Below are positions 1 through 11,398 of a stretch of DNA of 64,000 nucleotides, piece by piece. The DNA comes from Rathayibacter sp. VKM Ac-2804 (GTDB taxonomy: Bacteria; Actinomycetota; Actinomycetes; Actinomycetales; Microbacteriaceae). The position numbers and the translations under genes are program-made. Position 1 is the first letter of the stretch. Each line of letters begins with the position of its first letter. The stretch spans positions 868,001 through 932,000 of the forward strand of contig NZ_CP047420.1 in assembly GCF_009866655.1 (NCBI RefSeq), given 5' to 3'. The notes under the pieces were generated by a model. The model was not told where the DNA came from and searched no databases. It saw nothing but the letters and a program-made list of their open reading frames with translations.

Positions 1-609
1 GCGCCCGACTTCAGCGTCGCCCCGACCGACGCGGCGCCGATCGTGCGCGAGCACCGGCACGAGGAGTCGCTGGAGCGCGAGATCGAGCTGGCCTCCTGGG
101 GCTTCCGGCCCTCCTGGGCGAAGGGGAAGGGGCCGTCGCCGATCAACGCGCGGCTCGAGACGGTCGCCTCGAACGGCCTGTTCCGCGGGGCCTTCGCCAA
201 GCAGCGCGCGATCGTGCCGATGCGCGGCTACTACGAGTGGGAGGCGCGCGCCGACGGCAAGCAGCCGTGGTTCCTGCACGGCGAGGAGCCGATCCTCGCC
301 GCGGCCGGCCTCTACGCGGCGCGCAAGGAGGGCGACGAGTGGCGGGTCTCCTTCACGATCATCACCCGCGAGGCGCGGGACGCCTCCGGCGAGGTGCACG
401 ACCGGATGCCCGTCTTCCTCACGCCCGACGTCCGCGACGCCTGGCTGAGCCCGGAGCCGCTCGCCTCCAGCGAGGAGATGCTCGCGACCCTCGACCGAGC
501 CTCGGTCGCCGTCGCGTCGACCATCACCGCGTACCCGGTCGACCGCCGCGTGAACAACGCGCAGACGGTCGACCGCCACGACCCGGGCCTGCTCGACCCG
601 GTCGGATAG
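1..609 (+). CDS. SOS response-associated peptidase (SRAP/HMCES/YedK family), 5' end missing
   Basis: The open frame runs in from base 1, so the start codon and the catalytic Cys2 of this family lie outside the window; 202 residues and a TAG stop are visible. SRAP proteins form a covalent crosslink with abasic sites in single-stranded DNA and shield them. Visible family landmarks are the SVAPTD segment (the family's N-APT motif), the NAR-ET segment near residue 50, RGYYEW near 75 with the conserved Glu, FTIITREA, and HDRMPVFL with the active-site His. A pair of inverted palindromic repeats follows about 30 bp after the stop. Identification is firm; the N-terminus cannot be judged. Confidence 0.9.
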   Translation, partial: APDFSVAPTDAAPIVREHRHEESLEREIELASWGFRPSWAKGKGPSPINARLETVASNGLFRGAFAKQRAIVPMRGYYEWEARADGKQPWFLHGEEPILAAAGLYAARKEGDEWRVSFTIITREARDASGEVHDRMPVFLTPDVRDAWLSPEPLASSEEMLATLDRASVAVASTITAYPVDRRVNNAQTVDRHDPGLLDPVG

Positions 610-640
610 GACGTGGTCAGTGACCGCGGAGCGGGCCGTG

Positions 641-764
641 CTGATCGAGTAGCCCGCGGAGCGGGCGTATCGAGATCCACTCGCGTCAGAAGACGAGTCT
701 GCAGACCGCCCTTCCGGTGACGGCGGGTCTCGATACGCCCCTGCGGGGCTACTCGACCAGCATG
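641..764. repeat. paired palindromic repeat (family A) with conserved spacer
   Basis: Two imperfect ~40-bp palindromes of the same family lie in opposite orientation: 641-679 (core TCGAGTAGCCCGC / GCGGGCGTATCGAGA) and 725-764 (GGTCTCGATACGCCCC / GGGGCTACTCGACC). They flank a ~45-bp spacer starting GTCAGAAGACGAG. A related spacer recurs at 17185-17225 and, truncated, at 58061-58080, so the pair behaves as one composite element. It lies between convergent genes (SRAP and the 873-1169 gene) and could form transcription-stopping hairpins. Nothing else is seen in 610-872. Confidence 0.85.
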
Positions 765-872
765 ACCGGGCTCCGCGCGTCCACTGCGAAGTGCAGAGCG
801 ACTACTTCGTTCCGGCGTGGCCCGCCCGCCGGCGGAGCCGGCTGATGGGCGGGGTTCCCGGGGTGGGCCGGA

Positions 873-1169
873 TCATTTCGTTCCGGCGTGGCCCGGGAAC
901 GGCTTGCCGTTGAGCGAGACCTCGTCGGGGTCGACCTCGACGGTGCCGACGTCGTCCGCGCCGCCGGTGCCGGGGACGGAGATGACCTCGGCCGAGCCGG
1001 AGACCTCCGTCCGGCTGGTGGTGGGGTCCTGGTTCTGGCGGACCTCGGTCTCGCGCTCGCTGCCCGGCGACTCCGCGCGGTCCTTCTCGATCGTCTCGCT
1101 CTCGTTCGCCGTGGCCGGAGCCGCGCCGTCCGTCGCGCCGATCGTCGATCCCTGGTCGTCCTCGTCCAT
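873..1169 (-). CDS. small acidic hypothetical protein (98 aa)
   Basis: This protein is not recognised. It is hydrophilic and acidic, starts MDEDDQGST, has many Glu, Asp, Ser and Thr residues, and shows no membrane segment, Cys or known motif; the C-terminal half has V-VDPDEVSLNGKPFPG. The ATG is preceded by AAGG at good spacing, and a TAGCGT -10-like hexamer lies about 25 nt further upstream, so it is probably transcribed from its own promoter. It is divergent from the kinase gene at 1347. Similar low-complexity acidic proteins occur at 13298-13618 and 29937-30257. It is a probable real gene with unknown role. Confidence 0.6.
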   Translation of the reverse strand: MDEDDQGSTIGATDGAAPATANESETIEKDRAESPGSERETEVRQNQDPTTSRTEVSGSAEVISVPGTGGADDVGTVEVDPDEVSLNGKPFPGHAGTK

Positions 1170-1281
1170 GTGCCTACCTTTCGTCGGGACCAGCCACGCT
1201 ACGCGCGGGTTCAGGGGCGGGCACCCGCTTGACAGCCCGCGGGCCCCCGGTCGAGTCCTGCGCCTCGGAAGACGGACGTAC

Positions 1282-1287
1282 TACCCT
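1282..1287 (+). promoter_or_regulatory. putative -10 (TACCCT) for the kinase-lipoprotein pair
   Basis: TACCCT fits the actinobacterial TAnnnT -10 pattern and lies about 60 nt before the GTG at 1347, which has a strong GAGGAGGAA ribosome site. A TTGACA at 1229-1234 is too far upstream to pair with it. Confidence 0.3.
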
Positions 1288-1346
1288 GGGGAGACGGTCG
1301 CACCGGGGGGCGCGGCGTTGCCGCAGCATCCGCCCGAGGAGGAACC

Positions 1347-2618
1347 GTGTCATCCCACCGAACGGGCGAGAACCGCGTCGTCGGCACGACGATCGGGCGC
1401 CGCTACACGATCGAGGAGCTGATCGGCCGGGGCGGGATGGCCACGGTCTACCGGGCGCGCGACGAGATCCTCGGCCGATCGGTGGCGCTGAAGATGTTCG
1501 CGCCGGGCATCGACGATGCGCAGGACCTGCAGCGCAAGTCGTCCGAGATCCGGCTGCTCGCGGCCCTCAACCACCCCGCGCTGGTCACCCTCTACGACGC
1601 CGACGACGGCGGCGACGACACCGGCGGCCAGGCCTACATGGTGATGGAGCTCGCCGAGGGGCCGAGCCTCGCGGAGCGCCTCGCCACCGGCCCCGTCGCG
1701 CCGAACGACGTCGCGTCGATGGCCGCCGACCTCGGCGAGGCCCTGCACACCGTGCACGCGGCCGGAGTGGTGCACCGCGACGTGAAGCCCTCGAACGTGC
1801 TGCTCGTGCCGAGCCCGCTGACGAGCCGCGAGTTCCGGCCCAAGCTCGCCGACTTCGGCATCGCCTACCTGATCGACGCCACCCGCATCACCTCGCCGGG
1901 CACGCTGATCGGCACCGCCGCCTACCTCAGCCCCGAGCAGGCGCACGGCGACGTGCTGACCTCGGCCAGCGACGTCTACTCCCTCGGACTGGTGCTGCTC
2001 GAGTCGCTGACCGGCCGCCGCCCCTTCACCGGGTCGGCGATCGAGGTCACCCTCGCCCGGCTGCTGCGCGACCCCGAGGTGTCGGACTCGCTCGGCGGCG
2101 GCTGGTCGGCGCTGCTCAACGCGATGACCCGGCGCGAGCCGGCCGAGCGCCCCACGGCGATCGAGGTGGCGGAGTCGGCGCGTGCGCTGATCGACCCGCG
2201 GCGCGACGGCCCGCCGACGGCGATCGTCGTCCCCGACGTGCCGGTCCGGCAGCCGTCCGGACCGCCGCCGACCGAGCGGATGCCCGCCACCGAGCGGTTC
2301 GCCCCGACGTCCGCCGCGACCGAGCTGCTCGACGCGACGTCGGTGCTGCCGATGGGCGCGACCGAGCTGCTGCCGGGGGCGGCGCCCGCCACGGCGACGA
2401 CGACGCGGGTCGCGCCGAGTGCGCCCGTCCTTCCGCCCGCGGCCGCTCGGCGCCGCACCGGGCCGAGCCCGTGGCTGATCGTCGTGGTGCTCGCGCTGGT
2501 CGCCGTCGCGATCGGCCTCGTGCTCGTCCTGTTCGACGGTCCGCAGTCGCCGCTGCCCGCCGTCGACGGGGAGCTCGGCGAGCACCTGCGTCAGCTGCGC
2601 GAGAGCATCCGCTCGTGA
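1347..2618 (+). CDS. Serine/threonine protein kinase (Pkn-type, membrane-anchored)
   Basis: This 423-residue protein is a eukaryotic-type Ser/Thr kinase. The catalytic domain covers about residues 18-285: glycine loop GRGGMATVY near 27, ATP-anchoring Lys in VALKMF near 49, catalytic loop HRDVKPSN near 143 and DFG near 168, all intact, so it should be active. A Pro/Ala/Thr-rich linker follows, then one membrane helix at about 372-394 and a short outer tail of ~30 residues. No PASTA repeats are present, unlike PknB, so cell-wall fragments are not obvious ligands. GTG at 1347 follows GAGGAGGAA. The next gene starts on the overlapping GTGA, so the neighbouring lipoprotein is probably translated with it and may be its sensory partner. 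Confidence 0.92.
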   Translation: MSSHRTGENRVVGTTIGRRYTIEELIGRGGMATVYRARDEILGRSVALKMFAPGIDDAQDLQRKSSEIRLLAALNHPALVTLYDADDGGDDTGGQAYMVMELAEGPSLAERLATGPVAPNDVASMAADLGEALHTVHAAGVVHRDVKPSNVLLVPSPLTSREFRPKLADFGIAYLIDATRITSPGTLIGTAAYLSPEQAHGDVLTSASDVYSLGLVLLESLTGRRPFTGSAIEVTLARLLRDPEVSDSLGGGWSALLNAMTRREPAERPTAIEVAESARALIDPRRDGPPTAIVVPDVPVRQPSGPPPTERMPATERFAPTSAATELLDATSVLPMGATELLPGAAPATATTTRVAPSAPVLPPAAARRRTGPSPWLIVVVLALVAVAIGLVLVLFDGPQSPLPAVDGELGEHLRQLRESIRS

Positions 2619-3325
2619 GGGGCGTGAGGCGTGCGGGCCTGAGGCTGCGGGCCGGGGGAGCGGTGCTCGCCGCGGTGCTCGTGCTGTCGGGCTGCTCCGC
2701 CGCGGACCCGTCGATCGACGACGGCACCGCGCAGGCCCTCGACGACGCGGTCGTCGCCGTCGCCGAGAAGGCGTCGGCCGACGACTGGGCCGCAGCGCTG
2801 ACCGAGCTGGACGCGCTCCAGGCGACGCTCGACGCGGCGATCGCCGGCGGGACCGTGCAGGAAGACCGTGCGACCGCGATCCGGACCCAGGCCGACATCG
2901 TGCGCGCCGACCTCGCCGCGCTGATGGCGGCCGTCCCCGCGCCCGAGGAGTCGACCGGGCCCGAGCCGGAGGAGACCGCTCCCGTCGAGGAGGAGCCGCC
3001 GGCCGAGGAGACCCCGGAGGAGGAGACGCCGGCCCCGGTGGAGACCCCCGAGGAGGAGCCGTCGCCGACTCCCGAGGAGACCGAGCCGACGGAGCCCGTC
3101 GAGCCGACCGAGCCGCCCGAGGAGGAGTCGCCCGCGCCCGCCGCGACGACGCCGGCCACCGGCGCTCCGGCGGTGCAGGCGCCCGCCTCGCCGGCACCGG
3201 TCGAGGAGCCGGTCGAGGGACCGGGGAACTCCGGTGGCAACGGCGGGGGGAACGGGAACGGCAACGGGAGGAGCCCGGAGAGCGGCCAGAACCCGGGCGA
3301 CGGGAACGGGCCGGGGCAGGGCTGA
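2615..3325 (+). CDS. Pro/Glu-rich lipoprotein translationally coupled to the kinase
   Basis: The frame opens at GTG 2615, overlapping the kinase stop by four bases (GTGA); GTG 2624 is an alternative. The first 26 residues form a lipoprotein signal peptide, with basic residues, a hydrophobic stretch and lipobox VLSGC giving Cys27. A helical segment of about 100 residues (DDAVVAVAEKASADDWAAAL and onward) follows, then a long EE-TP/PEE low-complexity spacer (about residues 115-180) and a Gly/Asn-rich tail. The protein is likely exported and lipid-anchored, the spacer perhaps reaching into the cell wall. No enzyme motif is seen. Coupling to the kinase suggests an extracytoplasmic sensory or substrate role, which is inference. 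Confidence 0.75.
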   Translation: MRGVRRAGLRLRAGGAVLAAVLVLSGCSAADPSIDDGTAQALDDAVVAVAEKASADDWAAALTELDALQATLDAAIAGGTVQEDRATAIRTQADIVRADLAALMAAVPAPEESTGPEPEETAPVEEEPPAEETPEEETPAPVETPEEEPSPTPEETEPTEPVEPTEPPEEESPAPAATTPATGAPAVQAPASPAPVEEPVEGPGNSGGNGGGNGNGNGRSPESGQNPGDGNGPGQG

Positions 3326-3347
3326 GCCCCCCCCGCTCGCGGGGGCT
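3325..3347. terminator. GC-rich hairpin between convergent genes
   Basis: AGCCCC...GGGGGCT arms around a GCTCGC loop lie exactly at the junction of the lipoprotein stop and the stop of the convergent PepSY gene. There is no clear T-run; it could stop transcripts from both sides. Confidence 0.5.
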
Positions 3348-3945
3348 ACTCCTCCGTGCGGACGACCGCGTAGGACGCGTCGAGGTCGACGTCCACGTCC
3401 GTGCCGTCGGCGCGGGTGATCTCGACGTCGAAGGCGTGATCGGCGTCGTCGCTGCGCTCGGCCTCGGTGACCGTGCCGCCGCCGACCGCGGCGATCGCGG
3501 CCTCGCTCGCGCGGGTCAGCTCCTCGCCGACGAGGTCGTCGGGGTCGACGGCGCCGGTGACGCCGGTGGTGCTGTCCTCGGTGGTGCCGGTCGTGCCGTC
3601 GTCCGTGCTGCCGTTCGTGCCGTCGGCGCCGCGCACCGCGTCGTCGTCGGGGTCGACGATGAGCACGCCGAAGGAGTCGTCCAGCCGCACGTCGTACTCG
3701 AGGCCGTCGTCGCCGCGCAGCTCGAGATCGTAGCCCGGCGTGCCGTCGTCGTCGCGCTCGGCCGAGGTCACGGTCCCGCCGCCGATCTCGGCGATCGCGA
3801 CCTCGCTCGCGCGGTCGAGGTCGGTGCCGGTCAGCGCGTCCGAGCGCTCGAAGCCGTCGGTCGCGGCGAAGGCGATGCCCGTGCCGACTCCGACGAGCAC
3901 GATCGCGCCCACGACTCCGACGATGATCCCGGTCTTCTTCTGCAT
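3346..3945 (-). CDS. Double PepSY-domain membrane-anchored protein
   Basis: This 199-residue protein has one N-terminal hydrophobic segment (about residues 6-28, basic start MQKKT), signal anchor or signal peptide. Two similar ~60-residue PepSY units follow, at about 36-100 and 135-199. Both show the same pattern: L...R...AAIA--GGGTVT-AER-DDG followed by Y-V/F-V strands. A Thr/Asp/Gly-rich linker separates them. PepSY domains are extracytoplasmic and often bind or inhibit peptidases or act near two-component systems. The gene lies 94 bp downstream of the histidine kinase on the same strand and is probably part of that transcription unit, as is common for PepSY proteins. Metal-stress or cell-envelope sensing is possible but not shown. 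Confidence 0.8.
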   Translation of the reverse strand: MQKKTGIIVGVVGAIVLVGVGTGIAFAATDGFERSDALTGTDLDRASEVAIAEIGGGTVTSAERDDDGTPGYDLELRGDDGLEYDVRLDDSFGVLIVDPDDDAVRGADGTNGSTDDGTTGTTEDSTTGVTGAVDPDDLVGEELTRASEAAIAAVGGGTVTEAERSDDADHAFDVEITRADGTDVDVDLDASYAVVRTEE

Positions 3946-4039
3946 GATCCGCTCCGTCTCCGGCGCCGCTCGTCGACGCCGCAGCCACTGTCCCGCGGCG
4001 CCGCTGAAGCCAGCCTGAAGCGGCCCCCTGCAGCTCCGG

Positions 4040-5347
4040 TCAGTGCAGCGGCACCCGGAGCGTCACTCGCGCGCCGCCCCACGGCGACTCCTCGATCGCG
4101 ACGCTCCCGCCGTGCGCCGCCGCGATCTCGGCCACGATCGCGAGCCCGAGCCCCGAGCCGCCGGCGTCGCGGGCGCGCCCCTCGTCCAGCCGGACGAAGC
4201 GCTCGATCACCCGCTCGCGGTCGGCCGACGGGATCCCCGGTCCGTCGTCGTCGACGACGAGCACCGCGGTCGGGCCCTCGCCGCGGGTCGCGATCGCCAG
4301 CCGCGAGGCGCGGTGCCGGACCGCGTTGTCGACGAGGTTCCGCAGCGCGCGCCCGAGCAGGGCCTCGTCGGCCACCGCCTGCACCGGCGAGACGCCCGAG
4401 GCGTCCACGGCGATCCCGGAGTCGCGCAGCCGCCGCACCTCGCGCAGCGCCAGGTCGTCGAGGTCGACCGGGACCGCGAGCACGGCCAGCCGCGCCTCGT
4501 CCGCGCGCGCCAGCAGCAGCAGGCCCTCGATCAGGCCGCCCATCCGCACCGACTCCTCGGCGACCGTCGTTGCCAGCCGCGCCGCGTCGAGCCGGTCGGG
4601 ATGCGCGAGGGCGACCTCCGCGCTCTGGCGCAAAGCCGCGACCGGCGAGCGCAGCTCGTGCGAGGCGTCCGAGACGAACCGGCGCTGCCGCTCCTGGCCG
4701 TCCTCGAGCCGCCCGAGCATCCGGTTGAGGGTCTGCGCGAGCCGGTCGATCTCGTCGCCGGAGCCAGGCTCCGCGATCCGGCGGTCGAGCGCCGCCGCGG
4801 TGACCGCGTCCGCCTCAGCGCGCATCCGGTCCACCGGCCGCAGCGCGCGGCCGACGACGATCCAGCAGACGGCGGCGACGAAGGCGACCAGCAGCGGGAC
4901 GGCCACCGCGAGCAGGCCCGCGGTCGTCGCGAGCGCCTCCGCCCGGCCCTCGTCGGGGACGCCCACGACGACGAGCGAGCCGTCGTCGAGCTCCTTTGTC
5001 GCGACGACCAGCGGATCCTCGTCCGCCGGCGTCGTCGTGAACGGCTCGTCGCGCTCCTCGGTCGCCAGCGCCGGCAGATCGTCCGCGTCCTCGCCCGCGG
5101 CGACCACGCGCCCGTCGACGATCAGCTGCACGACGCCCTCCGAAGCCCGCACCGCGTCGGCGCCGCCGCGCTCCACGAGGGTCGCGATCCGCTCCGCCTC
5201 GGTCTCGGCCGCCGTCGCGGAGCTGCCCGCGAGCACGGAGGAGAGCACCAGCAGGAAGCCGGCCGTGCCGAGCACCGCCGCGAGGGCGACCACGGCGGTC
5301 GCCGCGAGCGTGATCCGGGAGCGCAGGGAGCGCCGACGCCGCGTCAC
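4040..5347 (-). CDS. Two-component sensor histidine kinase
   Basis: GTG at 5347 overlaps the regulator stop (GTGA) and opens a 435-residue frame. Order of parts: TM helix at ~12-35; outer domain of ~100 residues with no recognised fold; TM helix at ~137-163; HAMP (ALRPVDRMRAEADAV and following); dimerisation/phosphoacceptor box FVSDASHELRSPV with His near 230; N box LVDNAVRHR; and G boxes DDDGPGIP and GSGLGLAIV. All catalytic boxes are intact. The kinase phosphorylates its own His and passes the phosphate to the regulator encoded just upstream. The stimulus is unknown; the PepSY gene downstream may modulate it. Confidence 0.92.
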   Translation of the reverse strand: MTRRRRSLRSRITLAATAVVALAAVLGTAGFLLVLSSVLAGSSATAAETEAERIATLVERGGADAVRASEGVVQLIVDGRVVAAGEDADDLPALATEERDEPFTTTPADEDPLVVATKELDDGSLVVVGVPDEGRAEALATTAGLLAVAVPLLVAFVAAVCWIVVGRALRPVDRMRAEADAVTAAALDRRIAEPGSGDEIDRLAQTLNRMLGRLEDGQERQRRFVSDASHELRSPVAALRQSAEVALAHPDRLDAARLATTVAEESVRMGGLIEGLLLLARADEARLAVLAVPVDLDDLALREVRRLRDSGIAVDASGVSPVQAVADEALLGRALRNLVDNAVRHRASRLAIATRGEGPTAVLVVDDDGPGIPSADRERVIERFVRLDEGRARDAGGSGLGLAIVAEIAAAHGGSVAIEESPWGGARVTLRVPLH

Positions 5348-6012
5348 GGCAGCACCGAGTAGCCCGCGCCGCGCTGGGTGCGGATCGTCTCGCGGCCGAA
5401 CGGCCGGTCGATCTTGTTGCGGAGCGTCCGGATGTAGACCTCGACGATGTTCGGATCGCCGTCGAAGTCGAAGTCCCAGACGGCGCCGAGGATGTCGCGC
5501 TTGGGGACGACGTCGCCCGCGCGCGAGACGAGGTACTCCAGCACGCTGAACTCGCGCGCCGTCAGCGGGATCGCGACCCCGCCGCGCTCCACCCGGCGCG
5601 CGGCCGGGTCGAGCACGAGGTCGCCGACGGTGAGCACGGTCGGCCGTTCGGCGGCGCCGCGGCGGATCAGCGCCCGCAGCCGCGCGACCAGCACCGGGAA
5701 GGAGAACGGCTTCGTGAGGTAGTCGTCCGCGCCGGTGTCGAGCGCCTCGACCTGGTCGAGGTCGCCGTCCTTCGCCGTGAGCATCAGGATCGGCGTCCAG
5801 TCCTCGGCCGCGCGCAGGCGCTCGCAGACCCGGAAGCCGCTGATGTCGGGCAGCATCAGGTCGAGCACGATCGCCGCGTACTCCGCCTCCTGCGCGAGCC
5901 AGAGCGCGTCGGTGCCGGTCGTGGCGGTGTCGACGGCGAAGCCCTCGCCCTCCAGGCCCGCCTCGAGCGCACCGAGCAGGTTGATCTCGTCGTCGACGAT
6001 GAGGATGCGGAT
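5344..6012 (-). CDS. OmpR/PhoB-type response regulator, apparent ATC start
   Basis: The receiver domain has the acidic pair in RILIVDDE, the phosphoacceptor Asp in LDLMLPD near residue 51 and Lys in LTKPF. The winged-helix DNA-binding domain runs from LTAREFSVLEYL to RTQRGAGYSV. The first in-frame ATG/GTG/TTG (5868) would delete 48 residues, including the acidic pocket. Upstream the frame stays open to a TAA at about 6040 but holds only one plausible start: ATC at 6010-6012, preceded by GGGAGG at 5-nt spacing, giving the canonical N-terminus MRILIVDDE and 222 residues in all. I therefore annotate ATC, a rare initiator, or a base error in what was ATG. The regulator is co-transcribed with the kinase and divergent from the permease at 6084. 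Confidence 0.85.
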   Translation of the reverse strand: MRILIVDDEINLLGALEAGLEGEGFAVDTATTGTDALWLAQEAEYAAIVLDLMLPDISGFRVCERLRAAEDWTPILMLTAKDGDLDQVEALDTGADDYLTKPFSFPVLVARLRALIRRGAAERPTVLTVGDLVLDPAARRVERGGVAIPLTAREFSVLEYLVSRAGDVVPKRDILGAVWDFDFDGDPNIVEVYIRTLRNKIDRPFGRETIRTQRGAGYSVLP

Positions 6013-6083
6013 GGGAGCCTCCCGGTCTCGGCACGGACGCCCAGGTTAACCCGGCCGTCGCCCGGGTGCGCTAAGACGGGGCG

Positions 6084-7337
<1,254 letters not shown>

Positions 7338-9402
7338 GGCGCGCCGACCAGCGCGATCATCAGGCCCGCGGGCAGCTGCGAGGGCGCGATGAGCGTGCGG
7401 CCGAGGGTGTCCGCCACGAGGACGAGCAGTCCGCCGAGCAGCATCGCGACCGGGACGATGCGCCCGTGCCGCGCGCCGACCAGCGTCCGGGCCAGGTGCG
7501 GCGCGACCAGTCCGACGAAGCCGACCGTGCCGACGGCGACGACGGCCAGCGAGGCGAGCACGGCGGCCAGCGCGAGAACGCCCAGCCGGGTGCGCTCGGG
7601 CCGGACGCCGAGGATGCGCGGGGTGTCCTCGTCGATCGCCAGCAGGTCCAGGCGGCGGCGCAGTCCCAGGAGGATCGGCAGCAGCACGAGGATCCCGATC
7701 GCGACCGGGAGGACGTCGGGCAGCGAGCGGCCGTAGGTCGTGCCGGAGAGCCAGGTGAGGATCCGCGGCGTCTGCCACGGGTCGGAGCTCAGCAGCAGGA
7801 AGGCGGTCACCGCGGTCAGGGCGTAGCCCATGCCGATGCCGACGAGCACGAAGCGATCCGGTTGCAGGCCGCCGCGCCAGGCGAGCAGGGCGATCACCCC
7901 GAAGGTCGCGAGCCCGGCGGCGACCGCCATCGCGATCAGAACGGGGCGCCCGCCGCCGCCGAGACCGGTGGTGACGACGATCACGGCGCCGAGCCCCGCG
8001 CCGGCGGTGATGCCCAGCAGTCCCGGCTCGGCCAGCGGATTGCGGACGGTGCCCTGCACCGCGGTGCCCGCGAGCGCGAGCGCCGCGCCGGCGAGCACGG
8101 CCGCGGCGATGCGAGGCGCCCGCTCGTCGAGGGCGCGGGCGACGAGGTCCGGTGCCGCGCTCTGCAGCCAGAGGACGACGTCGCCCAGGCGCAGCTGCAG
8201 GCTGCCCGCGAGCAGCCCGAGCACGATCGTGCCGGCGAGCAGGACGACGAGCACCGCGAGCACGATCCGGAAGCGCCGGACCGTCCGCAGCGAGGAGCGC
8301 ACCGCCCGCGCCGTCCGCGCGGAGCCGGCGTCGCGCATCCGCAGGGCGAGCACCACGATGACCACTCCGCCGAGCACCGCGGTCGGGATGCCCGTGGGGA
8401 TCGCCGTGGCCCCCTCCGGGCTGAGGATCGCGCGCAGCAGCGCGTCGGCGAGCACGATCAGCGCGGCGCCGATCAGCCCCGACGCGGGCACGAGGAAGAC
8501 GTGCCGACGCAGCGCCGGCACCCGCGCCGTCAGCAGCCGGGTCAGCACCGGGGCGCCGAGCCCCACGAACGCGATCGGCCCGGCCAGGGTGACCGAGGTG
8601 CTGGTGAGCAGCACCGCGCAGAGCACGGCCAGCGCCCTGGTCGAGCGGACCGGGACGCCGAGGGTCGCGGCGCCGTCCTCGCCGAGCCCGAGCACGTCGA
8701 GGCGGCGCGAGAGCAGCAGGGCCAGCGCGAGGACGACCGCGATCAGCGGGGCGGCGCGCACCGAGGCGTCGATGTTGAGCTGACCCAGTGAGCCGCTGCC
8801 CCAGGCGAACAGCCCGGTGGTGTTCTCCCGGAACAGGATCAGCAGCATCGCCGTGCCGGAGTCGAGCGCCATCGCGATCGCCGAGCCCGCCAGGATCAGC
8901 CGGGTGCTCGAGGTGCCCGCGGCGCGGCCGCTGAGCGCGAGCACGACGGCCGCTGCCGCGAGCCCGCCGAGGAAGGCGACTCCGCTGGACGCCCAGAGCG
9001 GCACGGCCACCGAGAAGGCGGCCACCGCGGTCAGGGCGAAGTAGGCGCCCGCGGTCACCGCGAGCGTGTCCGGCGAGGCGAGGGCGTTGCGCGAGATCGA
9101 CTGCAGCAGCGCGCCCGCCGCCCCGAGGGCGAGCCCGACGGCGATGCCCGCGGACAGGCGCGGCAGCCGCGAGCCGGCGAAGACGTCGGCGGCCGAGACT
9201 CCGCCGACCGACACCTCCTCGCCGAGCAGGGCGCGCAGCAGCCCGTCCGCGCCGATGCCCGAGGTGCCCTGGGTCAGGTGCCAGAGGCCGACGAGCACGA
9301 CCACGACCGCGAGGGCCGCGAGCACGCCGACGCCGACGAGCGCCGTCCGGACGTCCGCACGGCGCGGGTCGGAACGGCGCTCGTCGGCGGCCGGCGTCGT
9401 CG

Positions 9403-10454
9403 TCACTCGCCGACGATGACGTCCACGAAGGCGTCGATGGCCTGCTCGCCGGACTTCGGTCCGCCGGCGCCCCAGACGCCGGGCGGGAACTCGAAGGCGC
9501 GGCCCTGCTGCACCGCGGGGAGCGCGGCCCAGACCGGGCTCTTGGCGAGCTCTGTCACGTAGCTGTCGGGGGTGCCGTCGTTGGAGTAGACCAGGTTCGC
9601 CTCGCCGACCGCGGTCAGCCCCTCGATGTCGGTCTGCGCGAGACCGTAGGCGGGGTCGACGCCGCCGCTGCCGTAGGAGTCGTTGATCTCGTCCGTCCAG
9701 GCGCCCTCGAGGCCCAGCTCCTCGCCGAGCTCGGTGAACAGCGCGCCCTTCCCGTACGGGCGGATGACGACGTTGCCGCTCTCGATCCAGCCGTCGAAGA
9801 AGACGAACTCCGGCGTCGAGAGCGCGGCCTCGGCGACCTCGGTCGTGGCGTCGGCGAGGTGCTGGTCGAACTCCGCCAGCACCGTGTCTGCGCGCTCGGT
9901 CCGCCCGGTGGCCTCGCCGAGGAGCGAGAACACCTCCTTCATGTTGTCGATCTGGCCGCTCGCGTCCGCGCCGATGGTCGCGAGCACCGGCACGTCGCGC
10001 TCCTCGAGCTGGGCGAGCAGGTCGTCGTCGGCGCTGTAGGCCTCGATCACGATCAGGTCCGGGTCGAGTCCGTAGAGGGTGTCGAGGTCGGGCTCGCCGC
10101 GCTCGCCCACGTCGGTGGTGCTCTCGGGCAGGGTCTCGGCGCTGACGTAGGTGGCGTAGTCCTCGGTCGAGGCGGCGCCGACCGGGGCGACGCAGAGCGT
10201 CAGCAGGTCCTCGGTCTGCTGCCACTCGAGCACGACGATCCGCTCGGCGGGTGCGTCGAGCTCGACCGTGCGGCCGAGGCTGTCGGTGAGCGAGACGGCG
10301 CCGGTGGCGGTCGGCGTGTCGTCGGCGGCGCACTCGGCGGAGTCGACGGTGCCGGCGGCATCGGCGGTCTCGACGGCGGTGGTGCCGCAGCCGGTCAGCA
10401 GGAGCACGCCGGCGGCGGCCGCGGCGAGGGCCGTGGGGAGGAGGGGGGCGCGGG

Positions 10455-10458
<4 letters not shown>
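9403..10458 (-). CDS. Ferric-siderophore ABC substrate-binding lipoprotein
   Basis: This 351-residue protein has a lipoprotein signal peptide ending LLTGC (Cys24). It then follows the PF01497 periplasmic-binding pattern: SLGRTVELDAPAERIVVLEW near 60, DLDTLYGLDPDLIVIEAY in the first lobe, and PAVQQGRAFEFPPGVWGAGG near the end. The protein is anchored on the outer face of the membrane and delivers ferric-siderophore to the permease. Its ATG overlaps the ATPase stop by four bases, and its own stop overlaps the permease start, so the three are translated together. Substrate type (catecholate or hydroxamate) cannot be told. Confidence 0.92.
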
Positions 10459-11333
<875 letters not shown>

Positions 11334-11398
11334 GGGGGAGGCGGAGTCCTGCGTCGGAGGGGGAGCGGGCGGAGGATCCGCTGGAGGAGGAAGCCTAC

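Noticed and set aside
1229..1234. TTGACA as -35 of the kinase gene
   Set aside because: No -10-like hexamer occurs 16-18 bp downstream; TACCCT at 1282 is too far away.
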